Positions 31,526 through 42,600 of a DNA stretch of 64,000 nt are shown here, piece after piece. Where the stretch lies: the NCBI GenBank assembly GCA_963989385.1, contig OZ022508.1, positions 52,987,087 through 53,051,086 on the forward strand, read 5' to 3'. The notes under the pieces were generated by a model. It made no database searches and was not told the origin of the DNA. It saw only the letters and a list, made by a program, of their open reading frames with translations. Each line of letters opens with the position of its first letter. The first letter of the stretch is position 1. The translations under genes and the position numbers were made by a program. The stretch is from Ctena decussata (lineage: Eukaryota; Mollusca; Bivalvia; Lucinida; Lucinidae).

Positions 31526-31795
31526 CCATCATCAGAACAGTCAAACCAATTCTCACATGAGATCACTATATATGATTGTATGAAAAGAAAAATAACGTTG
31601 AGTAATTGCCAATACCCCATTTTATTTTGAATTGTAATTATATATCAGAGTTTCTTTTATATGCCTATTTGATGTACATACAAGACAGCATAGATTTATG
31701 TAGATTGAAGTTACCAGTATGACAAAAAAAGAGTTTAGATATTATTCATACAGGAACAGCTTTACTTTCTGTGCTTAGATCGCACCTGGTTAACT

Positions 31796-31965
31796 ATGTT
31801 TTCAAGGATGTTACAAAAAGAAAAAGAGCTGTTTGAAAAACGAAAAAGAGTCATAGGTACGAAATGACCTGGTCATCAGGTCATTTGGTAACTATGACTC
31901 TTTTTTGTTTCATAACAGCACTTTTTCGTTTCATAACATCCCTTGCATATACATAGTTAACCAGG
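31796..31965. mobile_element. Foldback element, CCTGGTTAACTATG type
   Basis: CCTGGTTAACTATG at the left and CATAGTTAACCAGG at the right enclose further inverted blocks (GAAACGAAAAAG-like, GAGTCATAG, AATGACCTG) meeting at a short centre near 31875. Non-coding. Confidence 0.75.
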
Positions 31966-32397
31966 GATAATAGAATAAAGACATAGAACTTGAAGATAGA
32001 AAATTATTATTTTGATTTTCCAAAGTTTAAAAGACAATAAAACAGTACATGTACACTTAAAATCCTTCATCATCTTTTTAGATTTTACTCTTGAAAACCT
32101 GTAATGCTTGTGCTCGTTATGCTCAATGCCTTTTGACTGGGTAGCGAAATAAACTCATGTACACGTCATCTTAATATTGCAATTGTTATTGTATGTTAAT
32201 TTGATATCATACGGTATCTGATTAAATTTTAGAAAAACAGATCACTGGGTTGTTTGTTCTTCTGCAGCCATGATTATTACCCAGCCTAATAGCAGACTAA
32301 ATCCAAACCCTTAAAGTGCAAAAAAAAGCAGACAACAAAATGTACTTCTGCTAAATTTAAAAAAAATACAGTATCATATTGAGAATTTAAAGACTAG

Positions 32398-32448
32398 AGA
32401 TCCAGATGAGGTGGCTCATTATGAGCTGCCTCATTTGGAGCTACGCTA
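32398..32448. repeat. Short palindrome, GATCCAGATGAGGTGGCTCA family
   Basis: GATCCAGATGAGGTGGCTCA is followed by the inverted TGAGCTGCCTCATTTGGAG. Related palindromes lie at about 19970, 25216 and 34480. Confidence 0.6.
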
Positions 32449-32560
32449 TTTGTGAATTCTACTATTTTCGTTTTAACTGTGCACATCTGAATAATTTGGT
32501 ACAGACTACAATTTCACTTGCAAAAATGTTGGAAATAAACATACAAAAATGGATATCTAT

Positions 32561-32673
32561 ACCAAAGCACAGGAAGGGCTGTTGCAGTCACCATGGCAAT
32601 TGTAATCAGGGCTGTCTACAACTGATTACAGTTGCCATGGTGACTGCAACAGCTCTTCCTGTGCTTTGGTATA
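32561..32673. mobile_element. Foldback element with near-perfect arms
   Basis: The left arm ACCAAAGCACAGGAAGGGCT through CAGTCACCATGGCAA is mirrored by TTGCCATGGTGACTG through AGCTCTTCCTGTGCTTTGGT, with only a few mismatches. Confidence 0.8.
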
Positions 32674-32681
32674 ATTTTTAG

Positions 32682-32754
32682 CATTACTCTTGGTCTCATG
32701 GTAACCCAGGCCTGGGTCGCCTGGGTTTAAATACCATGAGACCAAGAGTAATGA
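32682..32754. mobile_element. Foldback hairpin, CATTACTCTTGGTCTCATGG type
   Basis: CATTACTCTTGGTCTCATGG and CCATGAGACCAAGAGTAATG are perfect outer arms. Inner AACCCAGGC and GCCTGGGTT complete the stem. Confidence 0.85.
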
Positions 32755-33254
32755 TAGAAAATGAATTTTAGTTGAAAGACTGATGTATGAAAATGGTCCG
32801 AAACTGAGATAGAACAACTCTCACTTGTATTTGAGGTCAAGGACGTAGGAGCTCAGAAGTACACAGAGTAATAGAAAATAAAATATGCTTGAGATATAAT
32901 GTTAGAGGCAGACTCTGCGGAGTATTAAGTAACCCAAAGCTGGAATAATTCAGAGCTAGAAAAAGGTTCAGTACACAAGGCCACACTTGAACCCATGACG
33001 TAATTATATTCAGAGTTCAGGAAGAGAGTAAACTGGCCTATGAGAATGCACTTGGTGCCTAAAGATTCAGCAGAGTCTGAGTCTTGGTTTTTATTACATT
33101 TTACAATTCATAAAGATCCATTTTAGCATGCCACACTCATAAATAAGGTACACTTAATGTAACCATTGAACCTTTTTGGTTCAGTTTGATTCTACGAGAA
33201 CAAGAGCTATGATGAGTTCTATTCTTTATAAATATTTCGGCCTTAAGGCATTAT

Positions 33255-33490
33255 GAATAAAATGGAACTTCGACAGAGAATTTATTTTAGCAGGCGTTAC
33301 ATTTGACGAACTGGAAATAAAATTGGCTGTGATGGCTTACCCTCAACTATCAAATAAACAATGCAACACAAGATGTGACCGCCTATCCTGTTGAGGGTAG
33401 GCAGTCATGTTCGATTTTACTTTTATATTATTGGCTTGTCAACTGTAATGACTGGTGAAATGTGATTCTTAAAGTTCCATTTTACTCACA
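33255..33490. mobile_element. Foldback element of about 235 bp
   Basis: AATAAAATGGAACTT and AAGTTCCATTTTACT are inverted ends. The arms run inward through GACGAACTGG-like blocks to CTACCCTCAAC-type mirror sequences around 33340-33405. The arms are diverged. Confidence 0.65.
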
Positions 33491-33819
33491 AAAGCTTGAA
33501 GCTGAAATAGTTCTAAAGAGTGGAATTCATCATAGTTTTTTGTGTCAGCTCACACTTGTCATACCTTTGACAGTTTAATGTGACTTCTCAGCAGTCGCAC
33601 AGTACCTAACCACCATTTCAAGGCCACTGCAATGTCCTCCAGTTCATCAACATTGTTTCAACATTGTGTTCAGAACAGTTACTGTCCGGCAAAACAAAAT
33701 GCATGTCTATGCACCAATAACATATTTGTTTGATTAAAAGACATGGGATTTCCCTTTTCTTGAACGATCCTGAACATTTAACAAGTTTTATGTAATTCTG
33801 CTATGAAATGGGCTTTTCC

Positions 33820-33886
33820 AAAATAACCCCAAAATCTAGATCCGGCTTTTAAGCCGGATCTAGATTTTCGGGATTATTTTGGAGGA
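33820..33886. repeat. Palindrome, AAAATCTAGATCCGGC family
   Basis: AAATAACCCCAAAATCTAGA, TCCGGCTTTTAAGCCGGA and TCTAGATTTTCGGGATTATT form a near-perfect hairpin. A diverged relative lies at 34855-34940. Confidence 0.8.
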
Positions 33887-34215
33887 GAAATTTTCTGTCT
33901 TGTAGCCAAATAAAGATATACTGGCTTTAAGGATTCTCACTCCCATGTTGGTGACACTTTTCCTCACAATAGAAATATAACGGGCCTTCCTTTTTCAGTT
34001 AGAATTCCAGACAAAAGCCTAAAACTCTCACAAGCCTGGTCTTGATGTCTCAGAATCTATGGTGTTCTGTTTCTGCAGTCCAAACTGGAAAGGCTGAATG
34101 TGGTTAGTTTCTTCAGTTACACCTTTCTCCTCCTGGAATATACCAACTGATTCACATTATATGCAAGAATAGAAAGTTTGTTTTTTGCTCCGATAATGCT
34201 GAAATAACTAAAGAA

Positions 34216-34361
34216 TAGTGAGTGAGTGAGTGAACTCGGGTTTAACATCCCACCAACAACGAGGTCATATGGAGACGGGACCTTGGTTTAAAGTCTCATC
34301 CGAAAGACCGGAGAAGCGGGGAATCGATCTTGCGACCCCTGGATTGGTAGTCTGGAAACTA
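34216..34361 (-). mobile_element. SINE-like fragment with (ACTC)n tail
   Basis: On the minus strand a B-box-like AGATCGATTCC is followed by a body ending GGGATGTTAAACCCGAGTTC and a short (ACTC)n tail, the order of a tRNA-derived SINE. Its family differs from the other SINEs here. Confidence 0.5.
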
Positions 34362-34956
34362 AAAAAAAACTCGTGACAAAAAAAAAAAAGCAGATGATAA
34401 AATCACCTCTGTGGAATTTGAAAAATGGTTTGTCCAAGCAATATCATTGAGAATTCAAAGACAAGATGGCACACAATTTAGAATCAGATGAGGCAACTGC
34501 ATACGAGCCACTTTATCTGAATCTACACTGCTTGCAAAGTCAAGTTCATGTATTTCCTATTTTGGCACAAAAAGTGATCACTACATGAGTTTGTACATGC
34601 TAAGTTGCAAAGACAATTTATATGCTCCCACACCCTTCACCCAAACAACTAGGTACTCAACCTTGTCTCTAAAATCATAGTTAATTCAAATATATTTCAT
34701 TAATAAAACATTGATCACAACTGTACCAAGAGCAACATTGACCACCCTTTTATCTGCACACCTTTAACATTTTTAGCTTGACAGATTAAGACTCCACTAG
34801 AATAGGTGATAAACAGCGAAACTGTAATCCAACCTTCCATATTTATTCTAAGATGGGTTTTCACTTCCAAAGCAATCCCAAAATACCTAGATCTGTCTTA
34901 TAAGAAAGGTGGATCTAGATTTTTGGGATTGTTTCCAAAAACTTATAATATAGAAA

Positions 34957-35138
34957 TTAGCTGCGACATAACGAAACCAACAAGGTGGCATGTGCACCCA
35001 GCGAAGACTCGGATAGGCCTGGGCATCCACCCAGAGTCTTCACTGTATGTATGGAACTGGCCCCCTTTTAAGCACACAACGAAGACTCAGATCAGAATGG
35101 GCAGATGTCCAGGCTATCTGAGTCTTTGCTGGGCGCAC
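34957..35138. mobile_element. Foldback element, TGAGCCGCGACACGA family (copy 4, truncated)
   Basis: The left end is altered (TTAGCTGCGACATAACGAAA). The right arm stops after GCTGGGCGCACA without the terminal GGCTCA. Confidence 0.7.
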
Positions 35139-35423
35139 ATCTGATCAGGATATGTCCAGTTTGTGTCATATCTACAGTGCTCCCGATATGAAGGGGTTAG
35201 AGGGCTAATTTAGGGACAATTATTCATATTTCTTAAAAACGTGTGTTGTGACCCATCAGAACCGCCTCACCAAGCCGGTTATAAAGAGGGCTCACAAGAT
35301 ATGTTTACGTTGAAAAATAAAAAATCATAAGATGGATTCAGATTCTAGGGATTGATTCCAAGGTGAAAATCCTGTCATATAATGAAATAAGTATGATTTA
35401 GAGGGGCTTTTTCCTGTGTTACC

Positions 35424-36292
35424 TTAAGGTGGTGATAATCACTGATTTGGGGCAAAGACAAAAATCTGCATAAAATACTCAAAATAACACTGATCTTTCC
35501 GAAACTTAGCAGATGCCTTCTTTATGTTGTTTCTCATAATTTAGAATCCCAAAATGCAGCATTTGTTAATGTTAAAAAGTGTTTTTATAAGAGAAGATCA
35601 AAGGGTAATTTTCTGCGAATAAATCTGAAACAATAATATCATTATTGAAAATGTACTTAGTGCTTAGAGAACCTTGTTTCATAATGGAGAGCGTCCTAGC
35701 AATTATTTTTTCAAACTCTTTCACACATTATCAGGCTGAGCAGATGAAAAAAGATGCAGTCTGTGTCCAAATTTTTTTGCCAAAACACACAGGTGAGACA
35801 GGTGATACTATTTTAACAAGGTTGAACAATTTCATCTACACACCACTGACCATGTCAGTAATGTATTATTTATATTGTAGGTGTTAACATAGGTATGCTT
35901 GCCTACCCTATATTTAATAAATGCGTCCAGTGTACATTTACTTTGTACATGGTTGAACATTGAGAAAAGGCTACCATTTTCATCTGGTCTACATTACAAT
36001 TTGAGAAAGAGTTGGAATAAATAATTGCTAGGACGCTCTTCATTATGCAATAATGCAACTTCAGCACTACATAAATTTTCAATAACAATATTATTTTTTC
36101 AGATTTATTCGCAGAAAATTACCCTTTGATCTTTTCTTATAAAAACACTTTTTTAAGCAGCATGTAAGTCTATTTTGTATTCTAAACTGTAGAGAACATC
36201 GAAAATAAGAAGTCTGCTAGCTTTCAGGGAGATACGTTACTTTTTTATGGTTTTATGCAGATTTTTACATTTACCATAAATCACCACCTTAA
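35424..36292. mobile_element. Large foldback element, 870 bp
   Basis: The ends TTAAGGTGGTGA and TCACCACCTTAA are inverted. The arms of about 370 bp share long blocks, for example AGATCAAAGGGTAATTTTCT at 35597 against AGAAAATTACCCTTTGATCT at 36112, and GCGTCCTAGCAATTATT at 35691 against its complement at 36020. The 35790-35930 centre is unpaired. No transposase frame is seen. It lies just 3' of the glutamate receptor's last exon. Confidence 0.8.
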
Positions 36293-36300
36293 TAGTGATT

Positions 36301-36363
36301 TCTTGAGAAGTGGTATTATGGATTAGGAATCAGATTCCTAATCCATAATACCACTTCTCAAGA
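36301..36363. repeat. Perfect 31-bp-arm palindrome
   Basis: TCTTGAGAAGTGGTATTATG through AGGAATC is followed after one base by its exact reverse complement. Such an uninterrupted palindrome can extrude a cruciform. Confidence 0.9.
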
Positions 36364-36425
36364 TTATCTGGTCTTTTCTTCAAAGATACAATTTGTGTAA
36401 AATAACAATTTCGTTCCCTTACCAA

Positions 36426-36636
36426 CTATAGTACGATAATAACCTTTTTCTTTTGTTTCTCTCTGACAAACTTGTAGATTGTCGCCCCGACTTCATACAG
36501 TATGGCTAGCACTGTACTGGCAATGAGAACTATAAACACTCCAAACATGTTGGTCAGGTCCAACTCTGACGCTGTCTTCACTTTAGTACTCGATCTACTG
36601 GTGTCAACGGAGCAGTTCACTTCGGGGGACCACCAT
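36426..36636 (-). CDS. Glutamate receptor exon 9 (end of S2, M4, C-tail)
   Basis: The acceptor CTACTTTCAG is followed by A-TGG-TGG, completing the split Lys codon to read ...DKWWSPEVNCS. M4 is MFGVFIVLIASTVLAILYEV, then a basic YKFVREKQKKK and TAG at 36426-36428. A donor-like AAG|GTTATT sits just before the stop, so a longer spliced tail is possible. Confidence 0.85.
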
Positions 36637-39600
36637 CTGAAAGTAGTATTGTTCTTCCCTATTATTCAAATTAAAATAGCCATGGTCTGCGGATGTGTGA
36701 GTACAGATCATGGTTTCTTGACACTTTTGCACAGAAAAGCAATTTTACCACTTCCTGTTTGCTTCCGTAGACAATGATCGTTTGCTTGGTTGTTTTGGGT
36801 AACGCCCCTCTGCTACAGTATTCCGCAAGAGTGGGAGAAAAAAGACGAAGAAAGGACAGATGAAAGTAAAAGGATTCAACTAACCCCATCCTGCACCTGC
36901 TGCAAGCACAGCAGGCTCTTATCCTACCTTAAGCCAATATCAGAAGGACGCTCCAAAGCCGGAAGTTTTACATCTTTGCCCACCCTACCACCCCCTCCTG
37001 AACAATGAAGGCCTTCACAAATGTGATATACTCTTAAAGGAATAAAATATTGCTTTTTCTTCAAGAGTTGACCCCTTTTAGAAAGGAGGCAAAAATCGAA
37101 ATGAAAGAGATGTCTCCCTTGAAAATGTACCCACTCACGTGAAGACGCACAAACTGCGCATGCCTACGCCAGTCTGCCCAAATGCGTGGTCTGTTCACTG
37201 AGAGCATTCATAGTTCTCATACCACTGTCGAAAGCTGATTGCGCCATGCTTTATCCAGACTGCATACATGTACACCTAGGTGTTTTGGCAGTCATTCTTC
37301 GCACATGCCTTAAAAGTTTTGAAGGGACACCATATTTTCTGCCATTTTTTACAAAGATAATATCAGTAAGACGCTAAACAATTTCTGGGACTTCATGTTT
37401 GCCTCCATGGATGCCAGTTTTTTTTCTCCAAGAGGAGTATTTGCTTCTATGAAAGCACACTCTTTCTTTTAAGAGTTAACCCATTGAAAAGGGAGGCAAA
37501 ATATAAAATGAAGGAGTTGCTTCCTCTGAAAGTATAATCAATCATCACAAAACAGTCTGTCTCATGACCTATATATATCAAGGTCTTGGCATATTTAAGC
37601 AATGTTCTAAATAAAAAGAGACCGTCAGTTTCTGATCAACCATAAATGGCCTTCAAGCTCGTAATTACCAAATGAAATATTCGAGTTTCCCCTTTGTTTT
37701 ATGCAAATGAAACGTTAACATACTTATCTCGAAGTTTATCCAGTGTCCCATCTTCTTTAAGTCCTAAAAGGGCTCTGTTGATGTCATCTCGATAGGGGGC
37801 GCCTTTAGGAAAGCCCATACTGAAATGTTTTATTCCAAAGTTCTGTTCTATAGACTCAGTCTCACAATTACTTTGAGAGAGGTAGTTATTAATGACCCCA
37901 TCATCAAGGTAAGCAAAGGGCTTCTCTCCAAGGACCCGTTCCAGACCCACGGACCTATTTGGGAGCAAGGTTGCTCTTTCGTCCAGTTTCATAAACGTCC
38001 ACATGCGCTCATATGGATCGTCTCTATAAAAAGATAGAACATCCAGTTAATGACAAGCTTTCAGTTCCCAAGCCCAAGGAGGCTACAGATGAAATATGGA
38101 CCCAATCGGCCCAGTGGCTTCAGATGAGATAATTTTTTAGCTCATCTGAAGTATTTTTTTTCCATTTTGGTTGCCATGGCAACCAACATAAAGAGCAGGG
38201 TACCAAAAATCAACAGCTGATAGAGGACTTCTCAAGGAACATCTCTATAAAATCTTTGTCAAAATATCTGCAATGACTTGGCAGTAAATTTCTTCATTAT
38301 AAGTCTATGGGAGTTGCCATAGCAACCAAACTAAATAGTCGATTAAAAAAAAACCAAAAAAAAACCTCACAAATTTTCAATCCCCAGCCCAAGAATACAA
38401 CAGATGAAATTTGGGCCCAATCGGCCATGTGACTTCAGAGATGTCGTTATAAAGTATTGGCGGACGACAGAGCTAAAAAAATATAAAGAAAAGGGGTGTT
38501 CCTATTTTGCCTGAGCCCATTTCGTCTTCTCGGGTTTCTCCTATTCTCATTTTGCCTACTACCATTTCGCCTAGTATCAAATATGACTTTTTCGCGTTTC
38601 ATTTCAAACTATTTTTGTTAAATGTTGATCAGCATTTACTTGATGGTTATAAAAGTCTTTTTAACGAAGAAATAAAGCACAAACTCATAACAGTTTTTAA
38701 GCTAATGCCTTACGAGTCGTAGTTGTGGTGGTTATATGTATTCTATAGACTCCATGGGAAGAGAACGCGTAACGCATGTTTTCATGAAAGAATAAATAAA
38801 CAATGTTACTAGTACATGCAAATAGTTTATAAAGTATTAACACACTATACAAGGTCAAAATTCTCGCTTAGAAGTAAGGAACAAAGTGGAGTTAGTACCC
38901 TTGGCTTGCGAAGATGCATTAGTACAAGCATGATGTAAAATAAGGTTTAAATTTCAGGATGAATACATAAACTGTTGAAGATGTCCCTATATTTAATCAA
39001 AATGCCTTTTATGTTCAACATTAGATGACTGATCATTGAATTAATATGACATTGCATGTCTGTGTAGAATTAATTGTGTTATTAATTGTATTGACAGAAT
39101 GATAAAGTATTTCTGATAGAACTGCAGGCTGCGTTTTGGCACCAGTGATTTATCAATTATGACATCCCCAGTGTGTCTGTCTTTACAGTGTCAGGACGTG
39201 AATAGTGAAATAACTCAATGTGTGACAATATTCCGTACGTGCACAAATAAGCGATAACTATAGTGATAATTCAATAATAAGTGCATACAATTAATTATAT
39301 CAGATTACACTGAATTGAAATTCTCGATTCTGATATAATCATTACATAATTAACCTTATCTGAAAAATACCAATCGATAGCATAACGAGGGTCTTGCAAA
39401 AAAGTTTGGACTCGGATCTGGTGAGTAAGGTGGATAGTTTACAACATGAACGTTTTCAGACGCCAAGAAAGCCAAAAAAGATAGGAGGCGTTGTCATGAA
39501 TCAGATGGGCCCTAGTCATCCTTGCTTTGACGCTTCTTGCAATAAAACATTTTCACTGTTTTCAACACAGAGTTCTTAGAGAAGCGTCCAGTGACCTTAT

Positions 39601-42600
39601 GGACATGGCACCTGAACGGCTTACCCCATGGAATTAAAGAAACTTTGTATATGCACTGATTGTTGTTTTGGCAATACAAGGCGCGCTTCATGTTTTCGTT
39701 TCCATTGCTTGTTGTCAGTCCTCTGTGGCTCAAACATGTGTACCTAGGTTTCATCCCCTGTCAGCAAATTAGAAATGACCTGGCTGGTACAATTTTTGTG
39801 TATTTTCAGAGGTTCTCGGGCACATTTTAGACTTCTTTTGCTCGTTGAGAGCAAATGAGATACCTGTCTGGCACAATTTTTTCTCACATGCAAATGCTGC
39901 TTTAGAAATGTTTGCACGCAACTTTGGTAGTACTGGTATATCACCAGCTATATCTTTTACCCAGAATCAGACATCCTGGTTAACCACAGCCTTTACAGCA
40001 GGGATGTTTGCCATAGTAATAGAGGTTTTTAGGTCTACAAAGGCGGACATCATCATTAATAGAACTTTTCCATTTTTTAACGGCTTTAATCCACCAAAAT
40101 GGTCTTCGCATGGAAATAAGATGAGGTCCATTTATATCACACAGTTCAGAAAATATCTGCTTTGCATCTACACCAAGCAAAGTACTGCATTTTATATTCC
40201 CGCGAAATTCAGATTTTTGTCCATGTCAAAATAAAACATGTACACTGGACAGTATATATGAACACATATAATTCAAAACGAAATATCTCGGCAATTTAGA
40301 AGCAATTTGCACGAATTAAACGGGTATCGTAAGCTAGTAAAAACGTATGTACGTGCAAGGAAGCGTTTTAAAATAGCTGAGGAATCCCATTGTCTCGACA
40401 TCTACATGCCACAAGTTGCCATCACAGACTTTTATCCTTAAAAATATTGGGATACAATCTGGGGCCTGCTAACGTATCTTTGGTTGTCTCGTTTATCATT
40501 GCTCAAAGGAAATATAAGAACAAAGGCCCTTTTATTGTTCTTTGTATTTTTATAGCCTTTTCTTGCTTTTACCTTGCCATACAAAGAAATTATACATTCG
40601 GTTTTTATATTGGATTTGAGGCGTTTTCCTGTTGGAGTTACCCACATTATAGCTCAAAAACTCTAGAAGCTGGGAAACCACTTGGGACTAATCGTTCTAA
40701 AATGGAACATGCAGCAATGCGACCAAAAGATGCCGATGTAATGGCAAACAGTGTATACCCTGATCAAATTGCTGCTTCAGGAGCAGTTTGATCTGAGTCT
40801 GCAATGTTTGCTCAGACCTATCTGTCTGTTCTATACTTAGTATTTGTATGGTTCGACAAACCTCGAGTTCTCGAAGAAGTGCATCAAGTCACTATTGTTC
40901 AGAACGCCATACTTGGTTCCAGTTTGTCTGGCTAGATGGTCCACTGATTTGATTCTGTTGTCAATTTGTTGTAGAGTAAGGAATGCGGCAAGGTTCGCCG
41001 TATACGCCGCTGTTATTACCAGAGTACAGAACCAGAAGAATGCCACTATTGTTCTCATTGACGTGGTTTCAGGAGAGTACTCTGTGCTACCTAGATGAAC
41101 AAATAAATACATTGTTTTTGAATAAATAAATAAACAAATTAATTAATAAAGCATACCGTTTGTTGTACTTGTTTTATCCTGGCTTTCCCTAATATTTTTT
41201 CAACCAGATCTCGCATACGTAACATTATCTAAATATTAGATATCACTAAGCCATAATTAAATGGTTACAATATGCCATTGTCATAAAACGGTCAGACTCT
41301 GATACAGTACTGCAGATATTTAAGTGTTTGACGGTTTAATATCAGACCCTTTCAGGAAATACTGAAAATTAAAATTATTGGTGCTGTTTCAGTTTTACCA
41401 ACAAGATGTTGCTAATGAAAGATAAAGTTTCTTATATGATCTGAGGGCCTGTCTGGGAGGAAATTAAATGTTCTGCTGTTTCCATTTGATTATCACTATT
41501 TTAAAGACATGATTATGGCACCTAAAGTATTTTTTATTGTTTTCTTTGCCCAGTGAGCGCGTAACGTTGAAACAAAATCGTATCAATGTCGATGTAACGT
41601 CATTACGTTGCATCGACATTGATACGACGTTGTTTCAACATTGTGCGCCTGCTGAGAATATTAAGCTCACCTTGTAACAGAACATTCAGTGAATACCACA
41701 TGCTCTCTTTCAGATCAAATTTTTGTTCCGCTGTTGTCTGTGTAGAGTCAAATCTACTCATCAGGTAAAGACACAATCCAAGGACGAGGAAGAAGGCGAC
41801 AATCATGATCCAGAGCCCGGTAGAGAAAGGCAGCAGGAACTGGAAGAAATTTCTCGTGTCTGGAGGCCTCTTCAAGAGCATGCTGACAGAAGAGGAGATA
41901 ATTGTGTAGGAGAAGGTGATTCTCTCCTCACGCTCAGCTGTGACCGCAAACGCTCCTATAGCCATTGATGCATTCTATGGAAAGAAATAATAAAGACAAA
42001 TAACTAGTTTTCCAGAAAGATGCTAAAAGACAGATCAACGTCTATGCAGCGACCTAAATGTTTCAGTATTTTGTGTCCGCTAGGCTGTACAAAAAAGCTG
42101 GTACCGTTTAAGGCATTTCTGCTTAGAATAAAGTCATATTTCACGAAAAAATATTGTGTTAACATTTTATGATGTGTTAAATTTAAAAAAAAGCCTATAT
42201 ATTTGAAACGGTAGAAAATGATGTGTACAATTATTTGAGACTCTTGCAAAGCTTGGTCAATACTGGAAACATAACAGACTGCAGAGACAGACAGCTTGGT
42301 TTTCTTCGTGTCGCGGCTCATTTAGAGTGTTTACAGTATTTCACAGATCTGGGGCCGTATTCATAAAACGACTTAAGTCGTTGCTATGCTGTTGCTAAGG
42401 CTGAATTTCTATAAAGGAGATTCCCTACAACTACGAAATTTGGTCTGGAGGAACAGTCTTACAAAGACTGTTCCTCCAGAGCAAATTTCATAGTTGTAGG
42501 GAATCTCCTTTATAGAAATTCACCCTTAGCAACAGCATAGCAACGACTTAAGTGGCTTTATGAATACGGCCCCTGGCCCGACACGGCTTGCAGGATAAAT

